This document shows positions 33,301 through 46,086 of a stretch of 64,000 nucleotides of DNA, piece by piece. The translations under genes were made by a program, and so were the position numbers. The first letter of the stretch is position 1; each line of letters opens with the position of its first letter. This stretch comes from Neovahlkampfia damariscottae (Eukaryota > Heterolobosea > Selenaionea > Neovahlkampfiida > Neovahlkampfiidae). Under the pieces are notes generated by a model that was not told the DNA's origin, did not search any database, and saw only the letters and a list, made by a program, of their open reading frames with translations. The stretch covers positions 35,498 through 99,497 of the forward strand of contig JABLTG010000061.1 of NCBI GenBank assembly GCA_016618085.1. Reading direction: 5' to 3'.

Positions 33301-34624
33301 TAGTTTTAATATTATAACTCTTTAAAACTAAATTTGGATATAAATTCTCGAAATAAAATAATTCAAGAATTGGAAATTTATATTCAACATATGATCCTTC
33401 TTCAACAAATATATCTAAAGGTAAATGAAAATTATCAACCAATGGAAATTGACTCTCTGGATTTAATTCATCTATAATTTTATATAATGGTATTTCTTCT
33501 TTTGTACTAATTAATCTTTTACCATAAAAACAAATTTGACCGGTTTGTTGATCAATTTTAAAATGAACCATTGGTAATAAATGTTCAGTTGAATATTTCT
33601 CTTGTTTAACTGGAATATAAAATGTATCAATTTTATCTTTAATTGTTTTTTAAAATATTTTATTCTTACCATATTCTAATATATTAATTCTTGTTTCTTT
33701 ATGTAATTGTGAAAGTGATAGAAATTTAACAATTCCTTTTTCTGATAAACAAATTAAACAATGTAAATTTGGATGAAATTTAATAGTTGTAATCCATGTA
33801 TCTAATTCAATTACACCAACTATTTTTGGTGTTTTAGTTATATTCCAACAAATTATTCTTCCATTTTGATTGGCTCTTTTTTTTTAAAAAATATTAATAA
33901 AAATAATTGCACTTACGTAAAAAATATATCTTTTTTTGGATGAAATAAAACACAAGTTATAGGTGATGAATATTCAATTCTTCTAAATAATCCTTTTTTA
34001 ACTTCAGCAATATCATTACAATCTAATGTATATTTTAAATGTTGATTATCTGTTGACCATATTTTAACAGTTCCATCTGTTAATCCAACTGCTAATAATT
34101 CTTTTGTAGGATGTACATTTAAACTTGAAACTGGTTTTTTATGATAATATTCAATTTTATTTTTTCCACCATCTGAAAATAAACCTAAAACTTGAACGTT
34201 ATTTGATTTAATTCTTGAATAATAAATAACTGGATTTAAATGACTAATAACAAAACAAATTGGTGGACATCTTTCTAAATTTTGTTTTTTTCCAGGGTAA
34301 TGAAAAGAAGATAAAGTACCATTAGAAAGTTCCCAAACCATAATAATACCATTTCTTAGAGCAGCCACTAAAACATTATCTGTTATACCATGTTCTAAAT
34401 GAGTAACTTCACTTGGTGTTGTGAAGTGTAATAATTGTGCTCCTGTTACTAAGTCATATTCTATCAAAAAAGTTTAAAATGTTTTAAAAGTCTTTACCAA
34501 AAATATCATGTCTATATCCAACACAAATCTTTCTTTGAGTAGGATGAAAACTGATTGACCTGATTGAAGTTTTTTTATTTTCAGTTGTTGGCTGAATTAA
34601 ACTCAAACATTGTTCAATTTTCAT
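30358..34624 (-). CDS. coatomer alpha-like WD40 protein, probable TSET subunit TTRAY
   Basis: Five exons (34624-34498, 34460-33917, 33875-33670, 33636-32576, 32532-30358) give 1370 aa. WD40-type repeats open the protein (SIRSISFHPTQRKI, SSLNVHPTKELLAVGLTDGT, TWITTIKFHPNLHCL). A second propeller-like region, helical repeats, and a long acidic, Pro-rich linker with SDDDDDDDDDEDA follow. The C-terminal domain has a TPR-like GQYIDAIKQVNSAIQALIV and a zinc-ribbon-like tail CSYC...CYYC. The plan is that of alpha-COP, but the sequence lacks alpha-COP signatures. TTRAY of the TSET vesicle-coat complex is the best fit; orthodox COPI is less likely. Confidence 0.6.
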
Positions 34625-34655
34625 TGGAGGTTGTTTTGATTGGTCAAAAAAAAAA
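34625..34655. promoter_or_regulatory. 31-bp bidirectional promoter
   Basis: This is the entire interval between the start codons of the TTRAY-like gene (minus) and GCN2 (plus). It contains GATTGGTCAAA (CCAAT box at 34639-34643) and an A-tract. Both 5' UTRs and the core promoter must fit here or overlap the opposite gene. Confidence 0.6.
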
Positions 34656-37600
34656 ATGGTGAAAAAGAAAAAGAAAGAAGTTGATGATTTATTTGTTAAA
34701 AAACCAATAAAACACAATTTAAAAGATAGAGAGAATGAAATTGAAGTAATAGAATCAATTTATGGTGTATGTTTTATTTTTTTTTAAATTTAATTTTATG
34801 AAAAGGAAAATTGTGCAATTATTAAAAAATCTGATCATGATCCTGAAATAATACAGATACGTTTAGAAATTAATGAAGAAATATATCTCACAATTCAATT
34901 AATTTTGGTATTGGAGTATCCTTCAAAATGTCCTGAAATTGATGGTAAAAAAAATAAAAATAAAATAAAATAAAAGTTATAAAAATTAAGGGATTATCAA
35001 CAGAAGAAAAATTAGAAATCATAAAATTTTTGAAAGAAAAAGCCAAAACATTTGTGGGAGAAGGTAAAGAAGTATATTTTAACTTTTAGTTATGGCATAT
35101 AATTTGGTATTAGAATGTACGGAATATATTGAAAATAGTATTGTTGTTTCAAGAGAAGCAATGAAAAAGACATTATATGAAGAGATGATTGAAGAACAAG
35201 AAAAAAAAAATAATGAAGAAGAAAAGAAGAGAAAATTAGAAGAAGAAGAAAAAAAGAAAGAAAAGAAATTAATAGCTGTAATTTAATAAATTAATTTTAA
35301 AAATAATGAAAGGAAACAATGAAAAAAGAAGCACTTGAAGAAGAAAAAGAAAAAAAAAAGAAAGAAGAAAAATTAAAGAAACAAAAAGAAATTAAAAAGA
35401 TTCAATTTCAATTTGATGAAGATGTTAAATTAGATTTTAAAATGGATGAAGAATATGATGAAGAAGAGGAGGAGGATTATGAAGAAGAAGAAGAAGAAGA
35501 TGATGAAGACGATGAAGAAGAAGAAGAAGATGAAGATGAAGATGAAGATGAAGATGAAGATGAAGATGAAGAAGATGATATAAGTGATGAAGAATTTGAA
35601 TTTTCTAAATTTTCTAAATTTTCCAAATTTCAAAAAATGGCAACACCACCTAAAGCCAAGCATTTTCGATTTCCAATTGAATCACCTGGAAGTTCAAGTA
35701 TTGAAAATGTTGATCCTAGATGTAAAATATTAATAACACAAATGTTACGTAAATTTTGTATGTCAAATTTTCCACAAGATAAATCAGCATTTACTAATTT
35801 ATATGATCAATTAATAACATTGGGTATATTAGATGAAGAAGAAGATTATAGTGATATTAAATTATTTAAAAAACATTTTTCTGAACCAATATCCAATTCT
35901 GAATTAAAAGGAAAAGAATTTTCATCATTTTGGAGTACAAATTTAACACAACAAGATAATAGAAATATAGTTACATCAAGATATAAAACAGATTTTGAAT
36001 TTAAAAATTTTCTTGGAAAAGGAGGATTTGGATCAGTTGTAAAAGTTAAAAATAAATTTGATCAAAGAATATATGCAATTAAAAAGATAATATTATCTGA
36101 TGATTTAAATGAAAATGAAGAAAAAAAAATAATGAGAGAAGTTAATTTACTTTCAAAATTAGTACATTTTAATATAGTTAGATATTATAATGCATGGAGA
36201 GAAGAGAATGAAGAATATATAAGTGATATAAGTGATGAAGAAGAAGAAGATGAATTTTCAGATGAAGAATTTATTGAAACACCAAAAAATAATAATGGTG
36301 GATTATCAAGAATACTTTATATTCAAATGGAATATTGTCAAGAAACATTAAGAGAAGCAATTGATAGAAAAATAATGGATGAAGATGATTCGTTTATTTA
36401 TTTTAGACAAATATTAGAAGGTTTAGATTATTTACATAAAAATGGAATTATTCATAGAGATCTTAAACCTGCAAATTTATTTTTTAGTGTTGATAGAAAT
36501 ATTAAAATTGGTGATTTTGGATTAGCAACTGAATTTGATCAACAAAATAAAATGTCAAATTCAGGTAATAATATTGGTACTCCAATTTATATTGCACCTG
36601 AAAAATCAAATAATATTTCAAATAAAACTGATATGTATACTTTAGGTATAATATTTTTTGAAATGGTTCATCCATTTTCAACTTTAATGGAAAGAACATC
36701 AACTATAATGGAATTAAAGAAAACTGGAAAAGTACCAAAATCATTTGAAGGATCAAAAAATATTATAAAAATTATTGAATGGTTATTAAATTTAGATCCA
36801 AAAATGAGACCTTCTGCAGAAGAATTATTAAATTCAGAATTAATGCCTGTTAAAATGGAACATGAACATTTAAAAAATTTATTTTCAAGAAAAATATCTG
36901 ATTTATATTTAGAAAGAGAATTCTCTGTTTCAAAACAAATTGAAAAAAATGAATATATTGAAAATTTAAAAAATATTTTTAAAATTCATGGTGCAATTTC
37001 ATTTGATGTTTCAATATTTTTACCAAATTCGGAACAAGTAATATCAAATCAAAAAACGAATACAACTATGATGTTAAATACAGTAAAAAATAATAATTAA
37101 AATATAATACATTTTTTAAAGGGTGAAGTAATGAATATGAGTGAAGATATAGTTATACCATTTGCAAGAATATTATCAAGAGTATCATCACCAAAAATAT
37201 CATTAAAAAGATATTGTTTTGATAAAATATATACTTATAAACCATCATCAAAAACTAAATTATTTTGTTCATTTGATATTGTTGAAAGTAATTCAAATTT
37301 AATTCAAGAAGTTGAAATATTAAAAATTGGAAGTGAAATTATTAAAAGATTTAGACCTAAAATTGGAAAATGGTTAATTAGAATTAATCATGGTGAAATA
37401 TTAAAATTATTATTAAAAATATGTGAAATATCAAAAAAGAATGAAGAAATATTTTGTGAAATTATGACACAAAGTGTAAAATCAAGTTGGAAATATATTA
37501 AAAATAAATTAATTCAAGAATTAAAATTATCAGAAGAAACAATAACACAAGTTGAATATTTCTTTATTAAAGGTGAACCACATGAAGTTCATCAAAATTT

Positions 37601-38663
37601 AGTTAAAAAATTAGGAAAATATTCAAAACAAATTAGAGAATCATTAAAAGATTTAGCTGATATTATTGATATTTTAAATAATTTTCAAGATATTGAAATT
37701 ATATTTGATTGTTCATTATGTAAATATTATAATAGATATAATGGTTTTATTTTTGATATTTCAATTTATTCAAATAAACAATTTCAATCTATTGGTTATG
37801 GTGGTAGATATGATAAATTAATAAGTGATTTTAGTTTAATTGATGAAAATAATTTACATGCAGTTGGTATTTGTTTTAATATAAATAAATTATATTCATT
37901 AACAAAAGTATTACCAACATTAGTATCCAGCAACACCAACACCACCACCAATACCAACACCAATACTAATACCAACAAATCAACAGTATCAACATCAAAA
38001 CCATCATCAAAATCAACTATATCATCAAATCATCATTATTTAGATGTATTAATATCATTTGATAGAGGATTAGAAATGAAAGATCAAATTGAAATATTAA
38101 ATGAATTATGGTCAAATAATATAAAGACAGATATAATATCATCTGAAAAATCAACGCATGAATTAAAAAATTTAAATTCTAAATGTGTTATTTTAATTAA
38201 AAAGAATTTATTATTAAAGAATCAAGTTAAAATACATGATTTAAGATTAAAAAAAAATAAAACTGAAATTATATCAAAAGAAGAAATGTTACAATATTTT
38301 TCAAATTCAAATTCAACAACAACTATAAAAGATTTAAAAGTATCTAATTTAGATATGCAATCAAAAGAAATTACATATATTGGTTTTTCAAATAAAAAGA
38401 AACAAGATTTAATACCTATAAAAAGATTTAATAATTTAATTTCAAATATTTCACAAACTAATATACTTTGTGTATTTTCAGAACAAAAATATATTATTCA
38501 AGCATTATCAATAAAAGATGAATCAGAGTCAAATCAAAAGAATATTATTACAAATCAAAGTCATTTTAGAAATATTATTTCACCATTATTAAAATATATA
38601 AAGAATACTCAATCAAATACATTCATTTATACAATTTATGATGATTCATGGATATTAGTTTAA
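34656..38663 (+). CDS. GCN2: GCN2-type eIF2-alpha kinase
   Basis: Six exons (34656-34766, 34806-34944, 34977-35063, 35090-35277, 35313-37082, 37122-38663) give 1278 aa. In order: a basic start; an RWD domain (IEVIESIYG, CPEIDVIKIKGLSTEE, GEVMAYNL) for GCN1 binding; a Lys/Glu helix; an Asp/Glu run; and a kinase with GKGGFGSV, AIKKI, an acidic insert, HRDLKPANLF, DFGLATEF and GTPIYIAPE. A histidyl-tRNA-synthetase-like domain follows (GYGGRYDKLI), then a C-terminal domain. The pseudokinase found in animal and fungal GCN2 is not evident. It senses uncharged tRNA and represses translation through eIF2. Introns are 26-46 nt. Confidence 0.95.
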
Positions 38664-38756
38664 ACATTTTTATTTTTGAATAAAGGGTTTTGAATAATGA
38701 GTTTTTGAGTGGTGGGTTGGTTTTGAATATTAGTTCAAGTTTAAAATATATAAAAT

Positions 38757-40755
38757 TTATTTCTTTTTACTTATAATCTTTTTTAATGCATTACACCAAA
38801 TATCTTTTTCGTTTTGTGTAAATGCATGTAATTCATAAACTCTTTTTTTACTTGAAACAATATTGAATCCATATTTAACTTGACCAGGTAAAACATCTAA
38901 AATATCTTTGATAACAATTGTACCTTTTATTTTACCCTAAAAAAAAGTAAATAAAACTAATAAATATTACATCCTCTTGTTCATAATAACCAATTACATC
39001 CTCATTAATTTGAAACCATCTCTTTTTCCAAGATTTTACAATACCTTTATCTCCTTTTTTATTTAAATATCCACACACTTTATATGGATCCATATCTTTG
39101 GATAGATTTGATTTATCAGTTGATGGTGCTGTATAATCAGGATCAAGACTAGCACTCTTATATTCTGGTTCTTTTATTTCTTGTTGAACTGGTTTCTCTT
39201 CATTGTTTGTTGTTGTTGTTGTTGTTGTTGGTGCTGGTTCAACCACTTCTGGTATTGTTTCTGTTTTTGTTTCAGATATGGTTTGTTCAACAGGTTTTTC
39301 TTCATCTTGAATTGTATTTTGTTCAATAACTTTTTCAACTGTATTTTCTTCAAAATTTGTTACTTCACCTTCATCTATTTCTTCCATTTCTTCTTCTTCT
39401 TCTTCTTCATCTAAATTTTCAAGAGATTCAACAATTGCAACTGTATGAGTTTGTCCACAAGATATATGTAATACTTTAATTCCTTCAAGTGTTTCCATTT
39501 TTTGTGGAAACAATTGTGAAGTTGTATCACCTAATCCTAATTGTCCATATTCACTTGAACCCCATGTATAAATATCTCCATTTTCTTTAATTTATATTAA
39601 TATTTTAAATATATTTATTACCTGCTACAACTGCAACATGATTGGTAGATGAAGCTGCAATTTTTGTAATTTTTGGAAGGTCTGGAATAATACAAAGTAA
39701 ACTATGAGGTTGTTCACCATGCCCACTTCCATCTAAACCACCTTTACCACAACTAAATAATTTTCCATCTTTGGTTAATGCTAGTGTATTAAATTGTAAA
39801 CATTCAATTTGAACAAATTCAAATTTTGAACTAACTGATAAAGTTTCTTCTGAAATTAATGGTCCAGTTTGAACTAATTCAACTAATCTTGGATAGAAAT
39901 CAGTTTCCTTATTTTTTTGAAGTATTCTTCCTAATTGTCCAAGAAAATTATTACCCCAAGTAAAGAACTCTTTATCTTTTGTTAAACATGCCATATGTGA
40001 TGTACCACATTGTACTGAAACTACATATTCATCTTTTAAAATTTGTATTTTTGTTGGAAGAAAACAATCAAGTTCATCACCTTTGATTTAAAATTAATAT
40101 TTAACATCAAATAAATACCATGACCTAAAACACCAAAAGCACCTTTACCCCATGTATAACTAAATAATGTAAAAAATGATAAATGTAATTCTTACACTTC
40201 TCCTTGTTCAGTTACTGCTGCCATAAATTCGTTACCAGCAGCAATATCAACAATATCTGTTAGGTTCTCTATTAAAGATGGTACAGGAACAATATATTTT
40301 GAATATTGTGTGAGTATTTGTTCAGATAAACCAAGTTGACCTAAAGGTTAGATTTTTTTTTAACAATTTTTTTTTTTTACCATGAGTTCCAGTTCCTTAA
40401 ATAAAAATTGTTATAAAAATAGAAAAGTACCCCAAGTATAAACTTTTTTGTCTCCTGTCAGTGCAGCAATAAAATTAGATCCACATACAATTTTGGTGAC
40501 ATTTCGGTTTTGTAATTCATGCCAAATCACTAAATCTTCAACAGGTTCATTATTTATATTCCACCAATCTGTGTCACCTGTAGTATATATCAAGTCATCG
40601 TCTGTTAAAATTGCAGTAAATTTAAATCCGGCTCTGATATCAATGGCTGTAGTATCTCTAATAATTTGAGCAGGTTCAGGTATTGGCTCTTGATCCATGT
40701 CTGTTGAGCCCCATAATAAGACATCAACAAATTCTTCATCTTCTTCTAAAACCAT
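38757..40755 (-). CDS. RCC1-repeat protein with C-terminal PH domain
   Basis: Seven exons (40755-40431, 40395-40381, 40340-40196, 40159-40119, 40080-39622, 39584-38971, 38936-38757) give 592 aa. RCC1 blades carry VYTWGTGTHGQLGL, TWGKGAFGVLGHG, FTWGNNFLGQLGR and DIYTWGSSEYGQLGLGD, with the usual HISCGQTHTVAI type strands. An acidic Glu/Thr/Pro-rich linker leads to a PH domain (CGYLNKKGDKGIVKSWKKR, YELHAFTQNEKDIWCNAL). RCC1 propellers often act as small-GTPase exchange or scaffold modules, and PH domains bind phosphoinositides, so membrane-linked signalling is likely but the partner is unknown. One exon is 15 nt and another 41 nt. Confidence 0.87.
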
Positions 40756-40850
40756 TTTTTTGTTTGTTTTTCCTGTTGACCAATAAAAAATATCAGGAGA
40801 ATTTATCCAATCAAAACAAACCGGTCTTTTTTTTGATTTAATTTTTGAAC

Positions 40851-43361
40851 ATGCAAAAGAATGGCAATCTTCAAAATTTTGATGTAGATCAAATTTTACA
40901 TCAAAATAGAAACAATAAAGAATTTAGTGATACTTTGAAAGAAATAACCAGATTCAAAGAAAAACCGTTACAAGAAATAGAAGAAGAAGAGGATGAAGAG
41001 GAAATATTGGAATCTATTGATTCTTTAGATTTAAAAAATGAAGACTTTCATCAAGCTATTTTTAAAAATATTGAAGAAGACGAAGAAGACGAAGAAGACG
41101 AAGAAGAAGAAGAAGAAGAAGATTTATTTAGTAGTGACGAAGAAGATGTATCAATGAATAAAAATCCAAAGAAAAAGAAGAAATTATCTGAAAATGAACA
41201 AGCAGCATTATATCAAGCAGAGTTGGATGATGAATTTTATGGAAAAAAGAAAAGAAAAAGCAGAGAAAAGAAAATTCCAGAAAATATTCGATCTTTAATT
41301 GGTGAAGCCAATAATTATTATGCATCTTCAAAAATTGATGAAGCAGTAGAAGTTTGTTCAGAGATTATTCGTTTGCAACCAAAAATAAGAGGTAAAGATA
41401 TTAAATAAATTTATCAAAACTAGATCCTTATATTATCTTAGGAACCATTTATGAAGAATTAGGAGAATTACAAAAAGCAATTGATTGTTTTATTATTGGT
41501 GCTTTATTAGAAAAAGATATAAAACTATGGGAAAGATTAGCTAGAATGGCTTATAAAAATGGAAGACCAGAACAATCAATATTTTGTTATACAAAAATAT
41601 TAAAATATAAACCAAATGATTTTAAGATATTATTTGAAAGAACAATGATTTATGAAGATTTAAAAAATATAAAAAAAGCTATTGAAGGATTTTCAATTTT
41701 ATTTTCTAAATTTCCAAGTGAAACTAGTGTTTGTGATCATTTAACAAGAGTATATAAATATATTATTAATTTATTAGTTATATTATGAAATTGAGAAATA
41801 TGATGAAGCCATTGAAGTTTTAGAAGAATATATGAAATGTACAACAGATATTAATGAAACACAAATGAATTATTTATGTGAATTATATATTCTTAGAGGA
41901 AATTATAATAAAGTTATATCCATTATTCAAGATTTAATTACAATTGAAAGACCATTTGAATCATTAAAATATGAATTACGTGTTAAATTTGGAATTGCAC
42001 AAGGTAAAAAAAATTATAATTGATCCTAATTTTTAAAAGCATATTTAGGATATTTAATTGAAGCAGAGAATATATTTGATAATATATTAAATTCAAAAGA
42101 TATTATTAATAATTTTGAAAATTATTTAGATATTTATTGGGATATTGCAGATTTATATCATGATATTGGAGAATATCAATTATCATTACCATTATTAGAG
42201 AAATTATTGAATACATCACATGATCATGAGAATTTATGGTTTAGATTAGGAAATTGTTATAAAAATTGTGAACAAGATAATGAAGCAATAAATTATTATA
42301 AAAAAGTATTACAAGTAGTACCACAATTTAGTGATGCAAAGATTGCATTATTAGATTTATTAAAAAAGAATGATATTGAAAAGGCAATTGAAATTGTTGA
42401 AAATGAAGATGATTTAATTTTAAAAGTAAAGAAAGCATTATTATATCATAATATAAAGAATTATAATGAATTTTTAAATATTTGTTTACCAATAATTGAA
42501 ATAATAAATAATAAAACAATAAAAAGAAGAAAAGGAAGAGGTATAAATATACCACCATTAGATACATGGGAAAATGTTGAATCACAACTTGGAATTGATG
42601 ATGCATTTGATTTAATAATTATGGTATGTGAAGTATTAACTATTCAAAATAAAACAATAAAATCTATTGAAATTATAAAAAATACAATAAATTCAAAAAA
42701 AATAAAAGAAGAAAATAAAATTGAACAATTAAGAACATTATATGTTAAACTATCATATTCAATAAAGAATTATGATGATTCTTGTGAAACAATAAGACAA
42801 ATGATTTTAGAAGATCCTTCAAATTTTTATTATTGGAATTTATTTAATTCAATCATTTCATTAACTGAAAATTTTAGTTCAAATCAAAAATATTTAGTTA
42901 GACTTTATAAAAAATATCCAAATATTTTACCAATTTCAATGATTTTAGCAAATTTAAATTCAATTAGAGGATCACATAGATTTGGTGTTGCATTATATCT
43001 TTCTTTATTTAAAACATTTCCAAAAGATCCTTTAATTAATTTATGTATTGGTGTTTCATTTTTAAATTTATCAATGAATAGAAGATGTGCAAATAGACAT
43101 AAAATGATTATTTTAGGTTTCTCATTTTTAAATAATTATTTTGAAATTAATCAAAATAAAGATGAAGAAATTAATTATAATTTAGCAAGAGCATTTCAAT
43201 CTGTAAATTTATATCAATTAGCTATACCACATTATCAAAAAGTTTTATTAAATTCAAGAAAATTAAAATATGATGCTGCATATAATTTATCTTTAATTTA
43301 TGAACAAACTGGAAATTTAATACAAGCAGGTGAAATAATAAATGAATATTTAATTATCTGA
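40851..43361 (+). CDS. GTF3C3: TFIIIC subunit tau131 / GTF3C3
   Basis: Four exons (40851-41391, 41424-41749, 41778-42003, 42040-43361) give 804 aa. An acidic Asp/Glu N-terminus is followed by a basic patch (KKRKSREKK). The characteristic SLIGEANNYYASSKIDEAVEVC opens the TPR array. TPR units continue through the protein (YIILGTIYEELGELQKAIDC, NLWFRLGNCYKN, IPHYQKVLLNSRKL). The subunit bridges promoter-bound TFIIIC to TFIIIB for tRNA and 5S gene transcription. Start: first ATG after the CCAAT box at 40807-40811. Introns are 28-36 nt. The stop codon overlaps the convergent ACAD8 gene. Confidence 0.9.
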
Positions 43362-44783
43362 TAAATAATTTCTACTTATAATTAATTTCATTACTTCATT
43401 AGTTCCTTCTAAAATTTGATGAACTCTTAAATCTCTTAAATATCTTTCAATTTGATATTCTTTTGTATATCCATATCCACCTAATAATTGAAGTGATGAA
43501 TTTGCTACTTCAAATCCAACATCTGTTGAATAATTCTTTGCCATTGCACATTTTATTGTTGAATCAATACTTTTATTTTCAAGTGATATTGCTGCTGAAC
43601 GTACCATTAATCTTGCTGCTTCTAATTTTGTAGCCATTTTTGATATTTCAAATTGTGTATTTTGAAAAGATGAAATAGTTTTACCAAATTGTTTTCTTTC
43701 TTTTACATGATTAATTGCAATATCTAAACATTTTTGAGCACCTCCAACTGAACATGTTCCAATATTAATTCTACCACCATCTAATCCTGACATTGCAATT
43801 TTAAATCCATCTCCTTCTTTTCCTAATAAATTCTCTTTTGGAACTATACAATTTTCTAAAATCACAGGACGTGTACTATTTTTTTTTAATTTTTTTTAAT
43901 AGAAATGATTACGGTTGACTATTCCATCCAAGTTTTTCAATTGAATTTCCAAATGAAATTCCTTCAAAATTTTTTTCAACAATAAAGCAACTAATTCCTT
44001 TTGGTCCTTTTTCACCTGTCCTTGCCATTACTTTTTTTTATTTTAATTATAAATTAAATAAAACAAACCAATATAAACATTCGCTTCTCCTGCACCACTG
44101 ATGAACATTTTTTCACCATTTAACACTATAAATATTAATAATTAAATAAAAACCATAATGATCTCCTTTTAATTCCGCTTTTGTTGATAAAGAAGCAGCA
44201 TCACTTCCACTACCAGGTTCTGTTAAACAATAAGATGAAAAATCATCCATTGAACATAAATTTGGCAAATATTTTTCTTTTTGTTCTTTGTTACCATATT
44301 TATCAATCATCCATGAACACTAGAATAGTTCTATTAATAATATATATCTAAGATATACCATATTATGTATTGAAATATATGCTGTAGTTGAAGGACAACT
44401 AATAAAAAATGAATATCATTTAAATTATTATTACCCTTGACTCAATTGTTCAAATATTAAAGAAGCATCTAATCTTGTTAATCCAGTACCACCTTTGAGT
44501 TTAAATGTTAACTTTCTTTATTCAGTTACCAAAGTCTTCGTTGACATAGATGCCTGCAAAACCTAATTCAGCTGATTTCTTTAAAGTTTCAATTGGAAAA
44601 AAGTGTTCTGTATCCCATTTTTGAGCAAATGGAAATAATTCTTTTTCTGAAAATTGTTTTGCCATATCTTGAAATTCTAATTGTTCACTTGTCACTTTTT
44701 TTAAAATTTAAAATATAAATTTATTTACATGTGAATCTTCTAACATTTTTTAATTTTGAAGAAAGTAATAATTTTTTCATCAT
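43350..44783 (-). CDS. ACAD8: isobutyryl-CoA dehydrogenase (mitochondrial)
   Basis: Eight exons (44783-44729, 44694-44530, 44492-44435, 44398-44359, 44319-44154, 44125-44069, 44030-43913, 43875-43350) give 394 aa. A basic N-terminus ([17 protein letters not shown]) looks like a mitochondrial presequence. Acyl-CoA dehydrogenase signatures follow: [83 protein letters not shown] and [12 protein letters not shown], which contains the catalytic Glu. The detailed match ([20 protein letters not shown]) is to ACAD8 of valine breakdown. FAD cofactor and an ETF electron acceptor are expected from the family. It supports an aerobic mitochondrion. Confidence 0.92.
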
Positions 44784-44844
44784 GTTCAATTGAAGAGTGT
44801 CGTAAGAAATAAACCAATAAAAAAGAAGAATAATAAATTTATTT

Positions 44845-45981
44845 TTAAAAATCAATATCTTTTGGTTTAATTTTTGATGAATCAAATTTTGGTCTATCTG
44901 ATTGATTTGTAGCTCTTGAAACTTCAGGTGGTAAATACATTCTTTCAATATAAATTTTTCTTTTTTTTCTTGTGAAAACATAATTTAAAGTATCAGGAGA
45001 ATAATTAAAAGTTAAAGAATTAATTTTTGATAATTTTTGTAAATTTAAAATACCAGTAAAATCTTTAAATTCAATTGGATCAACACCTTTTCCTTTAAAT
45101 GAATCCATATCAAATACTAAATCACTTAAATGATTTATATGATTTAAAAAATCAAAATTAAATATAATTTTTGGTATTGAAAAGAAACAAATACACATTT
45201 TATTTCTAATTATAGTTTTTAAACTATATAGAAATTTTAAAATATCATTTTCATTTTGATTTAAAATACCTAAACTACGAATACATATTCTTGTTATATT
45301 ATTTTTATTTTCATTTAAATTTAAATATATTTTTTTTAAAATTAAATTAAATCCATTTATATCATTGGTTAATTCATTATTTATTATTTTAATATTGGAT
45401 TGATTTAATAATTCATTTTGTATATTTTTTGATAAATCATATTCATGACATCCAACTGTACCACTCTTTTTATTTAATGTTCCTTCATTTAATTTCTTTT
45501 CTTTTAATTTTTTTTCTTCTATTTTTTGATTAACAAATTCATTATATCTCCATGCAATCTTTAATTCATTTTCTTTTTCTTTTAAATTATCAGATATATT
45601 AACTTTATTCTTTTCTTCTTCTTCTTGTTGTTGTTTTAAATTATCTTGTTTATATTTTGAATAATTAAATGGTAATTCTTTTAAATCATAATCTGAACTT
45701 TGTATAATTATTGTATTTTGTTCATTGGATATTCCTTCACAAATAAAATAATCTAAAAGTGTTTGATTATATTGTGAATAAGAATCTTCTTTTAAACAAA
45801 TTAAAGATCCAACTGAAAATCCACCACCTATAATACTATCTAAATCATATAGACCACTACTTATTAATAATTGTCCTGTATGTACAGAAGACTTGCTACC
45901 TTTTGGTATAGTTGGTACATTAGATAACTTTCCTTTTTCTATTATTTTTAAACATGAATCAATCATACTTACAAAACCCAT
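44845..45981 (-). CDS. ELP4: Elongator complex subunit 4 (PAXNEB)
   Basis: An intronless 378-aa protein. It has the RecA-like fold pattern of ELP4: VHTGQLLISSGLYDLDSIIG, GGGFSVGSLICLKED, NQTLLDYFICEGI, the conserved IAWRYNEF, then a late KLSKINSL strand and the tail ERMYLPPEVSRA. ELP4 forms a hexameric ring with ELP5 and ELP6 that binds tRNA within Elongator. A Gln/Glu/Lys-rich insert lies in the middle (about residues 105-170). A CCAAT box at 46014-46018 lies in the 105-bp space shared with the divergent neighbour. Together with ELP1 at 3032-6967 it gives two Elongator subunits on one chromosome arm. Confidence 0.93.
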   Translation of the reverse strand: MGFVSMIDSCLKIIEKGKLSNVPTIPKGSKSSVHTGQLLISSGLYDLDSIIGGGFSVGSLICLKEDSYSQYNQTLLDYFICEGISNEQNTIIIQSSDYDLKELPFNYSKYKQDNLKQQQEEEEKNKVNISDNLKEKENELKIAWRYNEFVNQKIEEKKLKEKKLNEGTLNKKSGTVGCHEYDLSKNIQNELLNQSNIKIINNELTNDINGFNLILKKIYLNLNENKNNITRICIRSLGILNQNENDILKFLYSLKTIIRNKMCICFFSIPKIIFNFDFLNHINHLSDLVFDMDSFKGKGVDPIEFKDFTGILNLQKLSKINSLTFNYSPDTLNYVFTRKKRKIYIERMYLPPEVSRATNQSDRPKFDSSKIKPKDIDF

Positions 45982-46086
45982 TCTTTTGTTCTTTTTTTGT
46001 TTGAATCAAATGACCAATCAGATATCTTTGATGTTTTTCAAATAAAAAAATTAATTTTTTCAATTTTTTTTGATTTAAAAGTTACA

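Noticed and set aside
35459-35600. GA-rich repeat as a microsatellite or regulatory element
   Set aside because: It encodes the acidic linker of GCN2 in frame and needs no separate explanation, though its length may be unstable.
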